Below are positions 31,465 through 41,807 of a DNA stretch of 64,000 bases, in pieces (within the stretch, counting starts at the first letter, position 1; the number at the start of each line of letters is the position of its first letter). Source of the stretch: CAWAYH01 sp963786195. GTDB taxonomy: Bacteria > Acidobacteriota > Vicinamibacteria > Vicinamibacterales > 2-12-FULL-66-21. A program made the position numbers and the translations under genes. Under the pieces are notes generated by a model that saw only the letters and a program-made list of their open reading frames with translations, did no database searches and was not told where the DNA came from. The stretch covers positions 186,001-250,000 of the forward strand of contig CAWAYH010000001.1 of the NCBI GenBank assembly GCA_963786195.1. The letters run 5' to 3'.

Positions 31465-32835
31465 CTACCTCAAAGGCGTCGGACGCCGACGCTGCAGCGG
31501 CGACGTCAGACCGAACGGCGCCAGCAGTCCTCCAGCGTGCGAGCGCCGCGTCGATCAGATGACGCGGGAGCTCGACGGCGGCGCCGGTGCGCCGAGCGAC
31601 CTCTCGATCAAGCGCCGATAGTCCGTCGACCATGCGCGTCGAGCGTGTGCGTCCGCGTCCAGTAGTCTCGCGCCGCCGCGGCCGAGGTCGTCCCGCAGGT
31701 CCGGCGTCCGGCGCGAGCCGTCGCATCGCCAGCCGCAGCGAGTGATCTTCGTCGAGGATGTCGATCGGCTACGGTGATCGGCCGCGCCTCGCTGCCCGTT
31801 CGCCGTTCGGCTGCCACGTCCGCGGATCGATTGACGGCACGTCCGCGAGGTGCGCCAGATCGACGATGACCGTGGGCATGCCGGCAGCGAGGCAGTCGGA
31901 GCCACGGGCCCGAGACCTCGCGCGCGGTCGGCCATCGCAGGTTGAGCGACGACGTCGCACGCCGCGACGTGCGCGGTCGAGCTCCTCGTCGGAGTCGATG
32001 TATCCCGTCAGCGTGGCGTGCTCGATCAGCCCGCGCCGCTCCGCGTCGCCGCGTACATCGTAATGAGCGGCCTGGCCACCGGCCAGCAGCAGATGCGCCG
32101 ACGGCACGTAGGCTCGCGTCGCGGCGAAGGCGTCGAGAATCTGCGGGATTCGCTTCTCCGGCGTCAGGCCGCCGAAGCATCCGAACACGATCGCGTCCGG
32201 GGTCGATCGCATACCGCTGCGCGCAGCGCGGCGCGTGCGTTCTCCTCCTGATCCGGCGGAAGCGCACAGTCCGTGTCCCAGTCGAATGGCCTCGATGGTG
32301 GCCTCGGGCACCTCGGCGCGCAGCGATGCGGCCAGCGGCTGCGCTGTGGACGGCAACCATCCGCGACGCGCGAATCACGAGCCGGGTCATCGGCCAGGCA
32401 GTAGTACAGGTGGTTGTCGAAGCCGGCGACGGCCAGCTCCGCGAGGTCGCGATCGGCGTCCGGGTGATTCCAGGCGAACTCCGCGCGATACTCGTCCGCG
32501 CGCCTGGATCCGAGCAGCGACGCCGCGCGCGCGTGATGCAGATGGACGTCGTGCAGCACGGTCAGCCCGGGAAATCGAAACAGGTACGGCCAGAGGTAGT
32601 CGTGATGCGACGAGTTGCCGAGCTGGTAGATCGTCAGGTCGTACGGCTGCTGCTGATGCCGCCAGACGAAGTCGTGCGCCGAACGCGTGTCCGCCGGCAA
32701 CGCGTGCGACCGGCTCATCGACGAAGACGTCGATGTGGTGCTCGGCGCGCAGTTGCGCGACCAGGGCGGCGCTGTCTGCTGCCGACGACCGGTGCGGACC
32801 GGCGGCATCGGGCTGAACCAGGCGAGGCGGGCCAT
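31465..32835 (-). CDS. Glycosyltransferase family 4 protein (multiply frameshifted)
   Basis: Bridged frames give about 450 residues: MARLAWFSPMPPVRTGIAGRSAALVAQLRAEH (Rossmann start), HDFVWRHQQQPYDLTIYQLGNSSHHDYLWPYLFRFPGLTVLHDVHLHH, MVAVHSAAA, FGCFGGLTPEKRIPQILDAFA, HLLLAGGQAAHYD and LIEHATLTGYIDSDEELDRA. The H-D-x-H-x-H-H metal-like cluster after LTVLHD is typical of a GT4 subgroup often found in Acidobacteria-type genomes. Shifts are frequent (near 32770, 32700, 32390, 32300, 32210, 31985, 31900, 31730, 31560). The C-terminal end is uncertain; the frame reaching about 31465 contains RHLIDAALARW, a plausible tail. Confidence 0.75.
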
Positions 32836-32958
32836 CTGGGTATTTGCAGAGTATAGTCAAGCCGTGATCCGTGTTATCCGTGTGGTCCGCGGACGTCGTC
32901 CGCGACGCCGCGGCGGTCGGGCCCTTCCGCGGCTGTGATAGCATGCGGTGTTTAGGAT

Positions 32959-33030
32959 GGTCAGGGTCCGCGATGGCCGTCTGACCGTTGGTCGACGCGC
33001 GGCGGCAGAAGGACGCCGGCGCGCTTTTTT
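32959..33030 (+). terminator. Possible leader hairpin plus intrinsic terminator/attenuator ahead of nuoA
   Basis: GGTCAG (32959-32964) can pair with CTGACC (32981-32986). It is followed by a GC-rich stem of about nine pairs with one bulge (32996-33004 with 33014-33023) and six T residues (33025-33030). Nothing on the plus strand ends here, so it would act in the 5' leader of the nuo operon, 95 bases before nuoA. Chance GC-rich folding remains possible. Confidence 0.4.
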
Positions 33031-33124
33031 CGGGCACGGGCTTGAGAAAACATTCACAAGCCGTGTCCTCACGGCGATCGCCAACACACCGTGAGCCGGA
33101 GTGAGGGCTCCGCAGGACCGCGCG

Positions 33125-33496
33125 ATGCACGGCTGGCTTCCTATCCTCATCATGATCGGGCTCGGCGCCGGGTTCGGCGCCTTCAACATCCTGCTCTCTC
33201 ATCTCGCCGGTCCGAAGAAGCCGACGCCGGAAAAGCTCGCGCCGTACGAGTGCGGCATGCCGCCCGTCGGCGACGCGCGCGAGCGCCATCCCGTCAAGTT
33301 CTACCTCGTGGCGATGATCTTCCTGCTGTTCGACATCGAGGTCGCGTTTCTCTATCCCTTCGCCATGGCGCTGCGCGGGCTGGGCTGGTTTGGCTTCGCG
33401 CAGCTCGTCGTGTTTTTCGCCATCCTGCTGACCGGCTACATCTACGTGTGGCGCAAGGGCGTGCTGGACTGGGGGCAGGAACGAGGCTGCAGCTGA
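33125..33496 (+). CDS. nuoA: NADH-quinone oxidoreductase subunit A
   Basis: 123 residues from the ATG at 33125; an upstream in-frame start at 33101 adds eight unlikely residues. Three membrane helices with the family motifs PYECGMPPVGDARERHPVKFYLVAMIFLLFDIEVAFLYPFA. NuoA lies at the membrane-arm/peripheral-arm junction of complex I near the quinone site. It is the first gene of the nuo operon, and its stop is followed by a 7-base repeat array before nuoB. Confidence 0.95.
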   Translation: MHGWLPILIMIGLGAGFGAFNILLSHLAGPKKPTPEKLAPYECGMPPVGDARERHPVKFYLVAMIFLLFDIEVAFLYPFAMALRGLGWFGFAQLVVFFAILLTGYIYVWRKGVLDWGQERGCS

Positions 33497-33530
33497 TTGC
33501 AGAGTTGCAGATTGCTGATTGCAGATTGAC
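33494..33530. repeat. Heptameric repeats (GATTGCA) between nuoA and nuoB
   Basis: Units GATTGCA, GAGTTGCA, GATTGCT, GATTGCA and GATTGAC run from the nuoA stop almost to the nuoB start at 33533, filling the whole spacer of the operon. Confidence 0.75.
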
Positions 33531-33532
33531 TT

Positions 33533-33997
<465 letters not shown>

Positions 33998-34027
33998 ACG
34001 CGCTCGGCGGCGTCACGACTCACATCT

Positions 34028-34603
34028 ATGGAATCCACAGCCATCATCGACGTGCTGTTGCGCGCGCTGCCGGGAGATCCGGCGCGCTACGAGGCGGTCC
34101 CGTCGCCCGACGGGATGCCCACGATCGCGGTGGATCGCGCCAGCCTCGTCGAGATGTGCCGCGTGCTGCGCGACGCGCCGGAACTGCGGTTCGCGTTCCT
34201 GGCCGACGTCGCGGCCGTCGACTATTATCCGCGCGAGCCCCGCTTCGAGGTCATCTACATCCTGGCGTGTCCTGGCGTCAGCGGCTTCGGCGATACGCCG
34301 AAGCGGCTGCGGGTCAAGGTCGCCGTGCCCGGCACGGACACGCGGCTCCCGACGGTGTCCGGGGTCTGGCCGGCCGCCAACTGGGCGGAGCGCGAGGTGT
34401 ACGACTTCTTCGGCCTCGAGTTCAAGGACCACCCGGATCTCCGTCGGATTCTGATGCCCGAGGACTGGGAGGGGTATCCGATGCGGAAGGACTATCCGGT
34501 CCAGATCAACCAGCCCGTGAAGACGTATGAGGCGCTGCAGGTGTCGGAAGAGGAGTTCGTCTCCAACATAGAAGCGACGCGTGTCCGGCCCCGGAAGGGC
34601 TGA
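34028..34603 (+). CDS. nuoC: NADH-quinone oxidoreductase subunit C
   Basis: 191 residues, a separate 30-kDa-type subunit, not fused to NuoD. Conserved block: AANWAEREVYDFFGLEFKDHPDLRRILMPEDWEGYPMRKDYPV. It starts 30 bases after nuoB and ends 15 bases before nuoD. Confidence 0.94.
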   Translation: MESTAIIDVLLRALPGDPARYEAVPSPDGMPTIAVDRASLVEMCRVLRDAPELRFAFLADVAAVDYYPREPRFEVIYILACPGVSGFGDTPKRLRVKVAVPGTDTRLPTVSGVWPAANWAEREVYDFFGLEFKDHPDLRRILMPEDWEGYPMRKDYPVQINQPVKTYEALQVSEEEFVSNIEATRVRPRKG

Positions 34604-34618
34604 GGAGCGACGACGACC

Positions 34619-35800
34619 GTGACCGAGCTCCGCACCGAAACGATGACCGTCAACATGGGGCCCCAGCACCCCAGCACGCACGGCGTGCTGCGGCTCGTGC
34701 TGGAGCTGTCCGGTGAGACGGTCGTCACCGCCGACACCACGGTGGGGTTCCTGCACACGGGCATCGAGAAGACGGCCGAGCAGAAGAAGTGGCAGCAGGT
34801 GATTCCGCTCGTCGAGCGGATGGACTATCTCGGCGCGCAGTCCAACAGCCTGGCCTTCTGCATGGCCGCGGAGAAGCTGCTGGGTGTCGAGATCCCGGAG
34901 CGCGTGAAGCACATTCGGGTGCTGATCGCCGAGCTGCAGCGGCTCTCGAGTCACCTCGTGTGGCTCGCCACGCACGCGCTCGAGATCGGCGCCGTCTCCG
35001 TGATGATGTACTGCTTCCGCGAGCGGGAGCAGCTGCTCAACATCAACGAGATGCTGGCGGGCTTCCGCATGTTCCCGAGCTACATCCGGATCGGGGGGCT
35101 GCGCGAGGACCTGCCGGACGGATTCCACGAGGCCGTGAAAGCCTTCCTGGATGTGTTCCCCAGCCGGTTGAAGGAATACGAGGATCTGCTCACGAAGAAT
35201 CAGATCTGGTTGAAGCGCACGCAGACCGTCGGCGTGTTGAGCAGGGAAGACGCGATAGCCTACGGCCTCGTCGGGCCGATGGCGCGGGGGAGCGGCATCG
35301 CGTACGACGTGCGCAAGGTCTTCCCGTATCTGGGCTACGAGACGTACAACTTCGACGTGCCGACGCAGACGACCGGCGACGTCTACGCCCGCTACCTGGT
35401 TCGCATCGAGGAGATGCGGCAGAGCACGCGGATTGCCCTGCAGGCGCTCGAGCGCATCACGCCGCACGGCGTCTACGACATCCAGGACTACCGGATCGTG
35501 CCGCCGCCGAAGGACCGGGTCTACAGCGAGATGGAAGCGCTGATTCAGCATTTCCTGATCTACTCGCAGGGATTCACCGTGCCCGCCGGCGATGCGTACG
35601 TGCCCATCGAAGGACCGCGAGGCGAGCACGGCTTCAGCATCGTGTCGGACGGCACCAATCGTCCGTACCGGATCAAGCTGCGCGCGCCGTCGTTCTACGC
35701 GTGCCAGGGGCTGGCGAAGCTGCTGGTGGGAGGGATGATCGCGGACGTGATCGCCGTCATCGGCTCGACCGATGTCGTCATGGGGGACGTGGATCGATGA
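34619..35800 (+). CDS. nuoD: NADH-quinone oxidoreductase subunit D
   Basis: 393 residues from a GTG start. The 49-kDa subunit forms the quinone pocket with NuoB. Visible motifs include MGPQHPSTHGVLRLVLEL, HTGIEKTAEQKKWQQVIPLVERMDYLGAQSN, ERVKHIRVLIAELQRLSSHLVWLATHALEIGA, the REREQLLNINEMLAGFRMFPSYIRIGG block, and a C-terminus ending SFYACQGLAKLLVGGMIADVIAVIGSTDVVMGDVDR, the conserved D-x-x-x-G-D-x-D-R. Overlaps nuoE by four bases (ATGA). Confidence 0.96.
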   Translation: MTELRTETMTVNMGPQHPSTHGVLRLVLELSGETVVTADTTVGFLHTGIEKTAEQKKWQQVIPLVERMDYLGAQSNSLAFCMAAEKLLGVEIPERVKHIRVLIAELQRLSSHLVWLATHALEIGAVSVMMYCFREREQLLNINEMLAGFRMFPSYIRIGGLREDLPDGFHEAVKAFLDVFPSRLKEYEDLLTKNQIWLKRTQTVGVLSREDAIAYGLVGPMARGSGIAYDVRKVFPYLGYETYNFDVPTQTTGDVYARYLVRIEEMRQSTRIALQALERITPHGVYDIQDYRIVPPPKDRVYSEMEALIQHFLIYSQGFTVPAGDAYVPIEGPRGEHGFSIVSDGTNRPYRIKLRAPSFYACQGLAKLLVGGMIADVIAVIGSTDVVMGDVDR

Positions 35801-36385
35801 GCTTTCACCCGTTGATGGCGTACGACGAGCGGTTGCACAAGTCCGAGCGCAAGCTCGCGGACGAGGGGCCTGCGTTTCAGTTCACGCCCGAACGCCGCGC
35901 GACGCTCGACGAGATCCTCACGAAATACCCAGCGGATCGCAAACCTTCGGCGGTGCTCGCCGCGCTCTACCTGGTCCAGGAGCAGCAGGGATACCTGACG
36001 GCGAACGGCATGCGTCATGTCGCGGAGATTCTGGACATGACGCCGGCCGAAGTGGAGGACGTCGCGAGCTACTACGTGATGTTCCACAGGGCGCCGGTCG
36101 GCAAGTACGTGCTGCAGGTCTGCCGCACGCTGTCGTGCGCCCTCCTGGGCGCCGAGCGCGTGACCGAGGCGCTCGCCGACAAGCTTGGCATCGGCGTGGG
36201 GGAGACGGACCCGACCGGCACGTTCACGCTCGTCGAATTCGAGTGCCTGGGCGCCTGCGACCGGGCGCCGATCGTGATGGTGAACAACGAACACTGGCAC
36301 GAATGCGTGAAGGCCGAGGACGCCGCGAAGCTGGTGGACGACATCAAGGCCAGGGGCGATCGCGCGTTCAGCGGGTGTCACCTGA
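35797..36385 (+). CDS. nuoE: NADH-quinone oxidoreductase subunit E (stop lost by frameshift)
   Basis: About 195 residues. 2Fe-2S cluster N1a ligands are present as VCRTLSC and FECLGAC. LYLVQEQQGYLTANGMRHVAEIL and VEDVASYYVMFHRAPVGKYVLQVC are family-typical. The frame has no stop where NuoE should end and runs on through the shadow of nuoF to 37143. Removing one G from the GGG at 36372-36374 gives an end ...AFSGVT and a TGA at 36383-36385, 21 bases before nuoF, which is the natural position. I therefore annotate that end. Confidence 0.88.
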
Positions 36386-36406
36386 GAGTCGAAGATCGCT
36401 GCAGCC

Positions 36407-37706
36407 ATGGAACCGATCCTCACCAAGTACGTGCGCGAGCCGAACGGCCACACGCTGGACTTCTACCTGAAGCACCAGGGGTACGACGGACTCCGCAAGT
36501 CGCTCGGCATGAAGCCCGGCGAGGTGATCGACGTCGTGAAGGCGTCGGGTCTCCGCGGCCGGGGTGGCGCGGGTTTCCCGACCGGCCTGAAGTGGCAGTT
36601 CGTGCTCAAGGACTCGCCGCTGCCGAAGTACATCTGCTGCAACGCGGACGAAAGCGAGCCCGGCACTTTCAAGGACCACGTGCTGATGGAGCGCAACCCG
36701 CACCTGCTCTTCGAGGGGTGCCTGATTGGCTGCTGGGCCATCGGCGCGAAGGTCGCGTACATCTACATTCGCGGCGAGTTCTACCACGTGCAGCGCGTCC
36801 TCGAAGCCGAGCTGGCGAAGGCGTACGCGCAGGGCTACGTCGGCAACAACATCCTCGGCTCGGGGTTCGACTGCGACATCGTGATTCACCGCGGCGCCGG
36901 CGCCTACGAGGCCGGCGAAGAGACCGCGCTCATCGAGTCGCTCGAAGGCAAGCGCGCGCAGCCGAGAATCAAGCCGCCGTTCCCGGCATCTTCGGGCCTC
37001 TACAACTGTCCGACCGCCGTCAACAACGTCGAGACGCTCTGCAACCTGCCCTCGATCATCATCAGCGGCCCGGAGTGGTTCGCCGTCGCTCGGGCCCGAG
37101 AAGAACGGCGGCCCGAAGCTGTTCTGCGTCAGCGGCCACGTGAAGAAGCCGGGCGTGTACGAAGCGTCGATGCGGACCACGCTCCGCGAGCTGATCTTCG
37201 AGCGCGCGGGCGGCATCCCGGACGGCCGGTCGCTGAAGGCCGTCATTCCGGGTGGATCGTCCGTGCCCATCCTGCTGCCCGATCAGCTCGACATCCCGGC
37301 CAGCTTCGACGACATCGTGAAGGCGGGGTCGATGCTCGGCTCCGCCGGCATCATCGTGATGGACGACACCACGTGCATGGTGTGGGCGGCGAAGAACCTG
37401 CTGCATTTCTACAAGCACGAATCGTGCGGCAAGTGCACGCCATGCCGGGAAGGCGGAGACTGGCTCCACCGGCTCCTGACGAGAATCGACAGCGGCGAAG
37501 GGGAGATGCGTGACATCGATCTCCTGCTCAGCGTCGGCAACAACATCGTGGGCAAGACGCTGTGCGCCTTCGGCGACGCGGCGGCCACGCCCGCGCTGAC
37601 GACCGTCAAGCACTTCCGCGCGGAGTTCGAGGCGCACGTCCGCGAGGGGCGTTGCACCGTTCCCGCGGCGTGGCGCGCGTCGCGCGCGCCCGTAGGAGCG
37701 CACTGA
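36407..37706 (+). CDS. nuoF: NADH-quinone oxidoreductase subunit F (one frameshift)
   Basis: About 432 residues after removing one extra base near 37085 (GPEWFA then LGPEKNGG). NADH- and FMN-binding blocks RGRGGAGFPTGLKWQF and CNADESEPGTFKDH are intact, as is GAGAYEAGEETALIESLEGKRAQPRIKPPFPA. The N3 4Fe-4S ligands SCGKCTPCREG lie near the C-terminus with a fourth cysteine in GKTLCAFGDAA. The stop overlaps the nuoH start (TGATG). In most operons nuoG would follow; here nuoH follows directly. Confidence 0.93.
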
Positions 37707-38941
37707 TGAGCGCCTGGATGCCCGGTCCGGGGGTGATCGCGCACGTCGGGTTGATCTTCGTCGTCTTCAACATCCTCGTCTTGTCGGCCGCATTCATGGT
37801 GTGGATGGAGCGCAAGGTCTGCGCGTACATCCAGGATCGCGTCGGGCCGAACCGCGTCGGCACCGAGGGCTGGCTGCAGCCGTTCGCCGACGTCATCAAG
37901 CTGCTCTTCAAGGAGCAGCTGCGCCCGAAGGCCGCCGACGCGCTGCTCTTCACGATCGCCCCGGTGATCTCCGCGGCGGCCGCGTTCGCGGCGTTCTCCG
38001 TCGTGCCGTTCGGAACCGAGACGACGCTGTTCGGGCTGCTGGACGAGCCGATTCCTTTGCAGGTCACCGACGTCAACGTGGCGGTGCTGGTGATCTTTGC
38101 CATCACGTCCATGGGTGTGTACGGCATCGTCCTGGCAGGCTGGAGCTCCAACAGCAAGTACTCGCTCCTCGGCGGGCTGCGCTCCGCGGCGCAGATGATC
38201 AGCTACGAGCTGTCGTACGCGCTGGCGCTGGCGGCGGTCATCATGCTGGCCGGGTCGCTGTCGCTGCGCGAGATCGTGCTCGATCAGTCCGGGACCTGGT
38301 TCGGGTTCATCCCGCGCTGGTTCGTGTTCCTGCAGCCCCTGGGATTCTTCATCTACATGTGCGCCGGCGTCGCGGAGACGAACCGTGCGCCGTTCGACTT
38401 TCCGGAAGCGGAGCAGGAGCTGGTCGCGGGGTATCACACCGAGTACAGCTCGATGAGCTTCGCGCTCTTCTTCCTCGCCGAGTACGTGAACATGGTGACC
38501 GTCTCGGCGGTGGCGACGAGCCTCTATCTCGGCGGCTGGCTGGGACCGTTCCTGCCCGACTGGCTGGCCTGGATCTGGTTCGTCGTGAAGGTGTTCCTCC
38601 TGCTGTTCTTCTATGTCTGGATGCGGTGGACGCTGCCGCGCTACCGCTACGACCAGCTGATGGAGTTCGGCTGGAAGTGGCTGCTGCCGGCGGCGGTGCT
38701 GAACCTGATTGCCACGGCGGCGCTCGTGCTGTGGATGGAGTTAGGACGATCGTGCGGGGCGGGTGAATTGATGACGGTCCTTGATTCGGCAGCGCCTGCG
38801 GCCCGCGCGAGGCGCGAAGCCGCCGGCTCGTTCCACGGTGCGAGCGAGCATGGGCGAGCGAGCCACGCGATCGGAGCGCGCCGACGAAGCGGCGCGCGAG
38901 AGCGCGTGTCGGGGAGCCGAGGGGCGAAGCCACTCGGATGA
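37706..38941 (+). CDS. nuoH: NADH-quinone oxidoreductase subunit H with repeat-derived C-terminal tail
   Basis: 411 residues from the ATG that overlaps the nuoF stop. Eight-plus membrane helices with VWMERKVCAYIQDRVGPNRVG, LQPFADVIKLLFKEQL, LRSAAQMISYELSYALAL and AGVAETNRAPFDFPEAEQELVAGYHTEYSSM: the quinone-channel subunit. The true membrane core ends near LVLWMELGR (nt 38750). The last ~60 residues are Arg/Ala/Gly-rich and are encoded largely by the dispersed repeat at 38827-38945, so they are probably a run-on. The stop lies 8 bases before nuoJ; nuoI, usually here, is missing. Confidence 0.93.
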   Translation: MSAWMPGPGVIAHVGLIFVVFNILVLSAAFMVWMERKVCAYIQDRVGPNRVGTEGWLQPFADVIKLLFKEQLRPKAADALLFTIAPVISAAAAFAAFSVVPFGTETTLFGLLDEPIPLQVTDVNVAVLVIFAITSMGVYGIVLAGWSSNSKYSLLGGLRSAAQMISYELSYALALAAVIMLAGSLSLREIVLDQSGTWFGFIPRWFVFLQPLGFFIYMCAGVAETNRAPFDFPEAEQELVAGYHTEYSSMSFALFFLAEYVNMVTVSAVATSLYLGGWLGPFLPDWLAWIWFVVKVFLLLFFYVWMRWTLPRYRYDQLMEFGWKWLLPAAVLNLIATAALVLWMELGRSCGAGELMTVLDSAAPAARARREAAGSFHGASEHGRASHAIGARRRSGARERVSGSRGAKPLG

Positions 38942-38945
38942 GCTA
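38827..38945. repeat. Dispersed structured repeat, copy 2, in the 3' end of nuoH
   Basis: Matches 22123-22286 except for the nested insert of copy 1. It contains CCGAGGGGC-GAA-GCCACTCGG, an imperfect version of the hairpin in copy 1, and ends GCTAG. It spans the final codons of nuoH and the spacer before nuoJ, at the place where nuoI would be expected. Confidence 0.8.
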
Positions 38946-38949
38946 GACG

Positions 38950-39459
38950 ATGAGCGAGATAGCCTTCTACATCTTCGCCGCGATTGCGGTCATCGCCTCC
39001 CTGCTCGTCGTCGGGCAGCGGAACCCGATGTACAGCGTCATGCTGCTGATCGTGTCGTTCGGCGCGCTCGCCGGGCTCTACATCCTGCTGGACGCGCCCT
39101 TCACGGCGGTCACGCAGATCATCATCTACGCCGGCGCGATCATGGTCCTCTTCCTCTTCGTCGTCATGCTGCTGAACGTGCCGCGTGAGGAACCCGCGCC
39201 GGCCAGCGTGGCGGGCATGCTGGGTCCGACGGGGTTGAAGATCGGCGCGGTCCTGTCGCTCCTGCTCGGCGTGGAGATTGTCTGGGCCCTCACACGGATT
39301 GGCGTCAGCCGGTTCGAGAGGGATGCCGGGTCGATCAGCTCGGTCGCCAACATCGGGCAGGTCCTCTTCACGACGCATGCGTTTGCGTTCGAAGTCACGT
39401 CGGTCCTGATCCTCGTCGCAATGATCGGCGCGGTCGTCCTCGCGCGGAGAGAGCACTGA
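38950..39459 (+). CDS. nuoJ: NADH-quinone oxidoreductase subunit J
   Basis: 169 residues with five membrane helices. Conserved LLVVGQRNPMYSVMLLIVSFGALAGLYILLDAPFTAVTQIIIYAGAIMVLFLFVVMLLNV is the hallmark of NuoJ, including the pi-bulge helix region. Proton-pumping membrane arm. Four bases before nuoK. Confidence 0.95.
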   Translation: MSEIAFYIFAAIAVIASLLVVGQRNPMYSVMLLIVSFGALAGLYILLDAPFTAVTQIIIYAGAIMVLFLFVVMLLNVPREEPAPASVAGMLGPTGLKIGAVLSLLLGVEIVWALTRIGVSRFERDAGSISSVANIGQVLFTTHAFAFEVTSVLILVAMIGAVVLARREH

Positions 39460-39462
39460 GCT

Positions 39463-39765
39463 ATGGTGCCGCTGAACTCGTATCTCGTGCTGTCGGGCAT
39501 CCTGTTTTCGATCGGCACCGCGGGTGTGTTCCTGCGGCGCAACCTGATCACCGTGCTGCTCTCGATCGAGATCATGCTGAACGCGGTCAACCTGATGTTC
39601 GTGGCGGTGGGCCGCTACCGGGGCACGGTCGACGGCCAGATCATCACGTTTTTCGTGATGACCGTCGCCGCGGCGGAAGCCGCGGTCGGGCTGGCGATCG
39701 TCATTGCGCTCTTCAGACACCGCGAGACGCTCAGCCCAGACGCGTTCACGGCGCTCAAGTGGTGA
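39463..39765 (+). CDS. nuoK: NADH-quinone oxidoreductase subunit K
   Basis: 100 residues, three helices. LIPLNSYLVLSGILF-like start (VPLNSYLVLSGILFSIG), GVFLRRNLITVLLSIEIMLNAVNLMFV with the conserved Glu in helix 2, and FFVMTVAAAEAAVGLAIVIALFR. Overlap/adjacency with nuoL is two bases. Confidence 0.95.
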   Translation: MVPLNSYLVLSGILFSIGTAGVFLRRNLITVLLSIEIMLNAVNLMFVAVGRYRGTVDGQIITFFVMTVAAAEAAVGLAIVIALFRHRETLSPDAFTALKW

Positions 39766-39766
39766 C

Positions 39767-41800
<2,034 letters not shown>

Positions 41801-41807
41801 CGTCGCT

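Noticed and set aside
36370..37090. Programmed frameshifting in nuoE and nuoF
   Set aside because: No slippery heptamer with a downstream structure is evident, and similar one-base insertions appear in many unrelated genes.
34789..37143. A 784-residue open frame spanning nuoD, nuoE and nuoF
   Set aside because: Only the part from 35797 to about 36373 reads as NuoE; the rest is the antiphase shadow of nuoD and nuoF. It arises because one extra base removes the NuoE stop.
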